Assembly (NCBI RefSeq): GCF_014287895.1
Contig: NZ_JACOPP010000017.1
Span: 1 to 64,000 of the forward strand
From: Lawsonibacter hominis
GTDB lineage: Bacteria > Bacillota > Clostridia > Oscillospirales > Oscillospiraceae
DNA length: 64,000 nucleotides
Reading direction: 5' to 3'
In this document: piece after piece, positions 59,137 through 64,000 of the stretch
Layout: every line of letters starts with the position of its first letter
Position numbering within the stretch: the first letter of the stretch is position 1
Position numbers and translations under genes: made by a program
Notes under the pieces: model-generated
The model's database searches: none
What the model was told of the DNA's origin: nothing
Seen by the model: only the letters and a program-made list of their open reading frames with translations

Positions 59137-59481
59137 TCAATTATAAATCAACTCTGCTTTCACAACTTCCTCTGCCTGCGCCTTGCAAGCGTTCATCTGC
59201 CGCACCCATTCCATTTGGTTTTCAGCTTTCAGTTGCTCGGTCACGCCGTTTTGCTCTGCCAGTGACCGCACGATCAGCTCCATGCGGTTTCGTGCCGCTT
59301 CGTCAATCTCGGCGCAATGCTCAAAGAGCTTGTCGGATAGTACCAGCTCATTGAACAGTATCGGACGGTGCATTTTCAGATACGCCTTGCGAAGTCTGCC
59401 GTAGTGTCCGAGGGGCTTGGTCTTGCGGATAACGATGTTCGGGATAAGATAATCTCCGTTCTGTGTGTAAGCGATATTCAT
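59137..59481 (-). CDS. TnpV-family protein
   Basis: The 114-residue protein contains GHYGRLRKAYLKMHRPILFNELVLSDKLFEHCAEID, the TnpV signature. TnpV is found with TnpX-type serine recombinases in Tn4451-like elements; its function is unknown. Its ATG overlaps the recombinase stop (ATGA), so it is translationally coupled. Confidence 0.8.
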   Translation of the reverse strand: MNIAYTQNGDYLIPNIVIRKTKPLGHYGRLRKAYLKMHRPILFNELVLSDKLFEHCAEIDEAARNRMELIVRSLAEQNGVTEQLKAENQMEWVRQMNACKAQAEEVVKAELIYN

Positions 59482-61364
59482 GCTGTTTGTACTCCTTTCA
59501 TCGGCTCTCTCTGCGGTAAACTGCTGACAGGGACGAACACGCCCTTTGCAATGTCCTCCGCACGAATGGCGGCTTTCTTAGCTTCAATTTCTGCCTTTTT
59601 CCGCTTCTTGATTTTGTCCTCGTATCGCTTCTGCGCTCCGCTGGCTTTCCGCTTCAAGTAGTTCTGATGAAGCCTGTCCTTGCGTTCCTCACGCTTGCGG
59701 ATTTCCTCTAATTCCTCCGGGGTAAGCTCCGCTTCTCCAAACGCCGGGGGAACGAATCGCCCAACAAAATTGAAGTAAATCTCGACCTCCTGTGTGGTCT
59801 GTATACTGCCTTTACGGTCACGCTCATGCACAAGGATTTTCTCGATAAACTCGTTGAGCATGGCAATGGTCAGCTTGTCGAAGTTCTCATACTTGTCAAT
59901 CAGAGCGATAAAACGGTCAGCGTCCTTTTCGTGCTTCTCATAGCTCTTGACAGCCTTTTCCAGAACAGAGATTTCAGCGGTAAGTTCGGACTGTTCCTTT
60001 TCGTATTGAGCGTCCAGAGTGGCGTATCTGCTGTCGGACAGCTTTCCTAAAATGTTGTCCTCATAGATTTTACAGAGCAGGACTTCCAGCTCGGAGACTC
60101 TCTGCTTTGCGGTGGCAAGGCGTGTCCGCTGTTTCTTGACCTCTGCCGTCTGCTGGCTGGACTGCGCTTCCTGCACCACACGGACAAACTCGGCTCGGTC
60201 ATGCTTGGCATACTCGGCAATAGCTTTGAGCATTTCAGAGACAAGGGACAGTACCACATCTTCATTGATACGGTGCTGTGTCGTGCAGAGCTTTCCAACT
60301 GGGACTTTGCTGTATTGGGAACAGGTATATTGAGAAATACGCTTGCCGTTGTTGGTACGGTGGACATACATCTTGCCGCCGCAATCGGCACAATAGAGCA
60401 AGCCCGTGAGGGGAGCTGCTTCGCCCCAGCCGTCCGGGTAGCGTCTGACATTCCCACGGATTTTCTGCACAAGGTCAAAGGTCTGCTGGTCAATGATAGG
60501 CTCATGGGTATTCTCGAAAATTGTCCATTCGTCCTCCGGGACATAATGGCTTTTCTTGTCCTTGAAGTGCTTTCGGGTCTTGAAATTGATGGTGTGTCCC
60601 AGATATTCACGCTTTTCAAGAATGTTGCAGATGGTGGAAGAACCCCAGTCGTACACATCTTTGAAAGTCTTATTCTTGTTCACACCCTCGCCGTGCTGGG
60701 CAAGGTAAGCGGACGGAATAAGCACCTTTTCCGATTTCAGTTTGCTGGCGATCTGATACGGACCGTAGCCGTCAATCGTCATGGAAAAGATACGCTTTAC
60801 CACTTCGGCGGCTTCGGGGTCAACCAACCATTGGTCTCTGGCTTCATTCCAGAGATAGCCGTAAATGACCGTGCCTGTAAGGTGCTTGCCGGACTTGCCT
60901 TTGGACTGGAAAGTGGAACGGATTTTACGGCTGGTGTCTCTGGCGTAATACTCGTTCATAATGTTGCGGAAAGGGGTAAAATCATCGTCCCCTCTGGCAC
61001 TGTCCACGCCGTCATTGATGGCGATAAGGCGAACGCCACGCTGACGCAGGATTTCCATAATCTGACCGACTTTCAGATAGTCACGACCCATGCGGCTCAT
61101 GTCCTTGATACACAGGTACTCCACATTCCCGGCTTCAACCTCTTTCATCATTGCCAGAAATCCGGGACGGTCAAAGCAAGTACCGCTAATGCCATCGTCC
61201 GTGAAATGGACAATGTTTGTAAAGCCCTGCCGTGCGGCGAACTCCTCCAACATAGCCTTTTGATTGGAAATGGAATTGCTCTCACGCTGTTGGTCATCAT
61301 CTTTGCCAAAGTCATCACGGCTCAGTCGTTCGTACAGAGCTGTGATTTTCTCATTTTTTCTCAT
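59478..61364 (-). CDS. Large serine recombinase of element B (TnpX-like)
   Basis: The 628-residue recombinase has catalytic Ser15 in YERLSRDDF, the GRDYLKVGQIMEILRQRGVRLIA segment, a zinc ribbon (CADCGGKM with CSQYSKVPVGKLC) and a coiled coil. A basic C-terminal extension of about 60 residues follows. The ATG at 61364 has AAAGGAG nine bases upstream. The frame stays open upstream into the virD4 5' part, so a VirD4-recombinase fusion could be made. The inverted repeat CTAAAAGACTTC/GAAGTCTCTTAG between border and gene is a likely recombinase site. Confidence 0.9.
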   Translation of the reverse strand: MRKNEKITALYERLSRDDFGKDDDQQRESNSISNQKAMLEEFAARQGFTNIVHFTDDGISGTCFDRPGFLAMMKEVEAGNVEYLCIKDMSRMGRDYLKVGQIMEILRQRGVRLIAINDGVDSARGDDDFTPFRNIMNEYYARDTSRKIRSTFQSKGKSGKHLTGTVIYGYLWNEARDQWLVDPEAAEVVKRIFSMTIDGYGPYQIASKLKSEKVLIPSAYLAQHGEGVNKNKTFKDVYDWGSSTICNILEKREYLGHTINFKTRKHFKDKKSHYVPEDEWTIFENTHEPIIDQQTFDLVQKIRGNVRRYPDGWGEAAPLTGLLYCADCGGKMYVHRTNNGKRISQYTCSQYSKVPVGKLCTTQHRINEDVVLSLVSEMLKAIAEYAKHDRAEFVRVVQEAQSSQQTAEVKKQRTRLATAKQRVSELEVLLCKIYEDNILGKLSDSRYATLDAQYEKEQSELTAEISVLEKAVKSYEKHEKDADRFIALIDKYENFDKLTIAMLNEFIEKILVHERDRKGSIQTTQEVEIYFNFVGRFVPPAFGEAELTPEELEEIRKREERKDRLHQNYLKRKASGAQKRYEDKIKKRKKAEIEAKKAAIRAEDIAKGVFVPVSSLPQREPMKGVQTA

Positions 61365-61452
61365 AACTTGCGCTCCTTTCTTCGGTTTTAGGTTGTGTGT
61401 TCTAAGAGACTTCCCAACCGCTTGATTAAGAAGTCTTTTAGAGCATACAACA

Positions 61453-62405
61453 CCGCTTGCCAGCTTATATTTCTTGTACTGCTTCACGGCAAAGCAATCC
61501 GGCTTGCGCTTTTCCAGGCCCTTGAACATATAGTCCACCGCGTTCATATAGGACTCGTCATCCTCTTTCACGTCCATGCCGGAAATCATATCCACCAGGG
61601 TATTGATGTTCCGATCCTCGGCGGGGGCCTCGAAAATGATATAGGCAATCAGGGCACAGTACAAAAGCGTTTCCGCCTTCGTCCAAAACGGATCGCCCTC
61701 CTTGCCCTCGCCTTTGGTGTTGGCAATCAGAGTGTCCACAAATTTGAGAATGTCCGCCTCGTTGTGGATATAGGACAGCGGATTGTAGTGCATGGATTTT
61801 GAAAAATCTATGCTGTTAAACACTTTGACCTGATACCCTCGGCGTTGCAGAAAAGCCCCCACCTGGGAGAGCACCCCGCCTTTCGGATCGACACAGACAT
61901 ACGAGGAATGAGCCTGGAGCAGTTGGGGCGTGAGCCAGAAACGGGTTTTGCCGGAGCCGGACGAGCCGATGATGCAGGCGTTGAGGTTGCGGGTGTTGGC
62001 GGGATTTTTGGGCCGGGTGTTCATAGTGAGAAACTCCGTCTTTGTTAAAATGACGTTGTTCTCGAACTTCGGATCGACAAAGGGCTTGATGTCTTTTTCG
62101 GTGCCCCAGCGGGCCGACCCGTATTCCTCATCCCGCCGAAATTTCTTTGCGTTCTTGCTTTTGAAGTAGATCAGCAGGCGAAAGCCCACCGCGCCCACAA
62201 TGCCGATGAGCCAGTCAAAGGGGGCAAGCCCTGGCGCAAAGTCGGCAAAGGCCGGGCCGATGCTCTGCCCCAGGCCCATGAGCTTGTGGGCAAAGTCTGC
62301 TCCAGGAGCCAGGCGGTAGGCTGTCCCCAGCTTTAGGCAAGCCCACAGAATAAACAGGTACGGGATATTGGGTATCACATACTTTTTGACGCTATCTGTC
62401 CTCAT
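61453..62405 (-). pseudogene. virD4, 5' part (interrupted by element B)
   Basis: It encodes the first 317 or so residues of the VirD4/TraG coupling protein: two N-terminal membrane helices and Walker A IIGSSGSGKTRFW, up to YKKYKLASG. The rest of the ATPase domain is at 52,938-53,822. GGGAGG precedes the ATG at 62405. Translation would run on into element B sequence. Without the C-terminal half it cannot couple DNA to the channel. Confidence 0.9.
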
Positions 62406-62868
62406 GCACCGCCTCCCTTGCACGTTCTTTCTTATGGGACGGCTGGCGGGCCAGTTCAGCGGCAGCTCGTTTGAGCTGTTCCCGGATGGGAACACGCTGG
62501 GACTTGGAACGCTTCAACACACGCCGGGAATATTCCGAAAAGCAAGCGGTGATGGCGTCGGCCTGCCCGCTCTTGAAAAACAACAGGTATTTGTCCGGCC
62601 CGGTCTTATAAAAGGCATAGTCCACATTCCAGCGCCGGGCCACCCGGTCAAAGTTCTTTGGGGACTCCACCTCGATGCTGTTCGTGGCGGCCCCGTGGCC
62701 CATGAGCTGGCGCACCGTCTGTTTTCCGTGGGGTGTCTGGCGGGCCCGGTACGTTTTCTTGATCTTCCGGCCCACCGCCAGACACGCCTGGGCCAGCACC
62801 CGGCCCGTGAGCTTTGTCGCCTTGATCGAAACTGCTATGGTACGTCTGGAAACGTCCTCGTCAATCAG
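62392..62868 (-). CDS. PcfB-family transfer protein (near-cognate start)
   Basis: The protein of about 158 residues matches PcfB of Gram-positive conjugation systems (RRTIAVSIKATKLTGRVLAQACLAVGRKIKK), thought to link relaxosome and coupling protein. It overlaps virD4 by 14 bases. The best start by ribosome binding site (GGAGG, 7-base spacer) is CTG at 62868; an in-frame GTG at 62898 lacks a ribosome binding site and would add ten unlikely residues. Confidence 0.78.
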   Translation of the reverse strand: MIDEDVSRRTIAVSIKATKLTGRVLAQACLAVGRKIKKTYRARQTPHGKQTVRQLMGHGAATNSIEVESPKNFDRVARRWNVDYAFYKTGPDKYLLFFKSGQADAITACFSEYSRRVLKRSKSQRVPIREQLKRAAAELARQPSHKKERAREAVHEDR

Positions 62869-62896
62869 CCGTATCCCTCCTTTCCATGAAAAAAGC

Positions 62897-62921
62897 ACCT
62901 CTGGACAAAACGTCCAGAAGT
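62897..62921. repeat. ICE dispersed palindrome, copy 9
   Basis: Arms of 10 bases with one mismatch flank AAAAC. It lies between the ardA stop and the pcfB start. Confidence 0.88.
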
Positions 62922-62925
62922 GCCG

Positions 62926-63639
62926 TTATCGTTCCTCGTGTTCCTTTGCGGCAATCTTCCGATAGCCCTCCAGGGAGGAACCGTCAATAATTTCTTTGTA
63001 GGCTGCCATTTGTTCCCGCACCGTGAGCTGCGGAAAGGCAAAAACTTTGTGCTCGTCGGGAATGTCCTCGATCCCGTGATAGTGCTCGATAAATTGGCCG
63101 CCATTGTTCAGCACATAGCCGCCAGGGGCAAAGTGGCCGTCCTCTTCAAGCCGAATATCCCGCCCGTATGCCTCATAGTCAAAATAATTCAGCAGGTGCT
63201 CCGGCACGTCAATGGCCTCCATGTCCTCCACATAGATGCGGCCCAGGGTTTCATCGTCCTCGACACCGGGATAAAACTCGTAGCAATCCAGGTTTTGCGC
63301 CAGATTGATGAGATCGGCCACGCTGGACGTATGTTCACCGCTATCAATCACGGCCTCAAATTTCTCCAGTTCGCCCTGATCCAGCTCGGAGAGCAGGCAG
63401 GCCAGATGATTGAGCTCGTCCAGGTTTTCATATTCTGTGAGATAGTCGTAGAGCCCCAGCACATCACCGTCAAAACTGGTTATGAAAAATTCCTCATAAC
63501 GTACCCCGTCCACACCAATCCGCTTCAAAAGGGCCTGTACTTCTTCGGTAGTTGTGGGGAATTTCAGCGTTTCGCCAACCAGCTCACCCTCGTTGTACTT
63601 TCCCAGGTTGGTGATGTAGGCTTCAAACAGGGACGCCAT
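62926..63639 (-). CDS. ardA: Antirestriction protein ArdA
   Basis: The 237-residue acidic protein begins MASLFEAYITNLGKYNEGELVG and has the ArdA segments GVRYEEFFITSF and LDELNHLACLLSELD. ArdA mimics B-form DNA and blocks type I restriction enzymes, protecting incoming ICE DNA. The ATG overlaps the upstream stop by one base (TGATG). Confidence 0.88.
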   Translation of the reverse strand: MASLFEAYITNLGKYNEGELVGETLKFPTTTEEVQALLKRIGVDGVRYEEFFITSFDGDVLGLYDYLTEYENLDELNHLACLLSELDQGELEKFEAVIDSGEHTSSVADLINLAQNLDCYEFYPGVEDDETLGRIYVEDMEAIDVPEHLLNYFDYEAYGRDIRLEEDGHFAPGGYVLNNGGQFIEHYHGIEDIPDEHKVFAFPQLTVREQMAAYKEIIDGSSLEGYRKIAAKEHEER

Positions 63640-63980
63640 CAGCACCGCCCCTGGCCCTTGACGGTCAGGATGCCCTCAAGGGTAGTCGCGGTGATCCCCA
63701 GGCGCTGGGCCACGGCAATATCATTTTTCATGGCCTCGGTCACGGAATGGCCGCATACCACCAGCACACGGGAGCGCCGGAGCAGATCGCGGCCCATGTC
63801 GATGCCGTTCTTGTGCTCCTCCGGCACCGCGTCATTGAGGAACAGCGGCAGATAGAGCATGGGGCAGATGGGGGAATAGCCCGCATCATAGACCACACGG
63901 CAGTAATGCGCCGCCTGCTCCATATCCACCGCAGGATCACCGCGCCACGCAGCGGAGATATAAGCAAGGGATCGTTTCAT
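63639..63980 (-). CDS. DUF4406 nucleoside deoxyribosyltransferase-like protein
   Basis: The 113-residue protein starts MKRSLAYISAAWRGDP and has SRVLVVCGHSVTEAMKNDIAVAQRLG, the layout of DUF4406, a Rossmann-like fold related to nucleoside 2-deoxyribosyltransferases. A role in nucleotide metabolism or signalling is possible but not shown. GGAGGTG lies before the ATG at 63980. It is the first ICE gene visible at the right edge; its operon continues beyond the window. Confidence 0.7.
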   Translation of the reverse strand: MKRSLAYISAAWRGDPAVDMEQAAHYCRVVYDAGYSPICPMLYLPLFLNDAVPEEHKNGIDMGRDLLRRSRVLVVCGHSVTEAMKNDIAVAQRLGITATTLEGILTVKGQGRC

Positions 63981-64000
63981 TGTCAACACCTCCAATATTT

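Larger units (their letters stand above)
53823..61452. mobile_element. Nested mobilizable element B, inserted in virD4
   Basis: This 7.6 kb element has TnpW, a primase-helicase, a MOBQ relaxase, DUF3847, an RSF1010-like oriT, two small membrane-protein genes, TnpV and a large serine recombinase. Both borders share GG, the probable 2-bp crossover core, at 53,821-53,822 and 61,453-61,454. Removing it rejoins virD4 in frame at a Gly codon (YKLASG|KTAKSIL). Confidence 0.88.
12250..64000. mobile_element. Tn1549/CTn-type integrative conjugative element (continues past the window)
   Basis: The backbone has the gene set of the Tn1549-like ICE family: PcfB, VirD4, Maff2, a TrbL-like protein, PrgI, VirB4, an NlpC/P60 hydrolase, DUF4315, DUF4366, a Cys-rich VLP-type protein, MobC, a CD1845-type protein and a MOBP relaxase. 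The left end is placed beside the tRNA-Ala terminator because a large serine recombinase gene stops there. The right end is outside the window. Three other elements are inserted in it (31.25-52.70 kb and 53.82-61.45 kb). The exact left att site is not determined. Confidence 0.85.

Overview
The window looks like the chromosome of a GC-rich Gram-positive anaerobe of the class Clostridia. The family is probably Oscillospiraceae (Flavonifractor/Pseudoflavonifractor-like), inferred from codon usage, SLH-type surface protein, TsaE-TsaB-Upp gene order and a Tn1549/CTn-type conjugative element. Species cannot be told from the sequence.

Bases 1-12,200 are core chromosome. They hold an AT-rich nucleotidyltransferase of the aminoglycoside-resistance type, an aconitase-family hydratase, a membrane protein, a zinc/manganese ABC importer operon (substrate-binding lipoprotein, ATPase, permease), a convergent tsaE-tsaB-upp operon, an FtsW/RodA/SpoVE flippase-family gene, an SLH-domain surface protein, and a tRNA-Ala(GGC) locus. 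That locus has two intact tRNAs flanking two shortened tRNA-like copies.

From about 12,250 to beyond the right edge lies one large integrative conjugative element (ICE) of the Tn1549/CD1107-CD1108-CD1845 family, mostly read on the minus strand. From right to left its backbone is DUF4406, ardA, pcfB, virD4, maff2, a TrbL/VirB6-like membrane protein, two DNA methyltransferases, prgI, virB4, an NlpC/P60 hydrolase, DUF4315, DUF4366, Cys-rich proteins, mobC, CD1845, a MOBP relaxase, an ECF sigma/DUF4179/KTR module, regulators and a large serine recombinase next to the tRNA locus. Nine copies of a 25-bp palindrome sit at or near gene borders of this backbone and nowhere else.

Three further mobilizable elements are nested in the ICE, each with its own large serine recombinase and relaxase. 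Element B (53.82-61.45 kb) splits virD4 at a Gly codon. Elements A1 (31.25-41.93 kb) and A2 (41.95-52.70 kb) lie in tandem inside maff2, separated by a short maff2-like att remnant. A2 carries tet(W) with its leader-peptide attenuator. A1 and B carry MOBQ relaxases and RSF1010-like oriT sites; A2 carries a MOBP relaxase. Both interrupted genes encode transfer functions, so the host ICE is probably unable to transfer until the guests excise.

The best candidate for an undescribed system is a compact, AT-rich, plus-strand operon at 20,047-21,165. It encodes a Thoeris ThsB-like TIR protein and a four-helix membrane protein, has its own promoter and terminator, and has been dropped into the minus-strand mobilization operon of the ICE.
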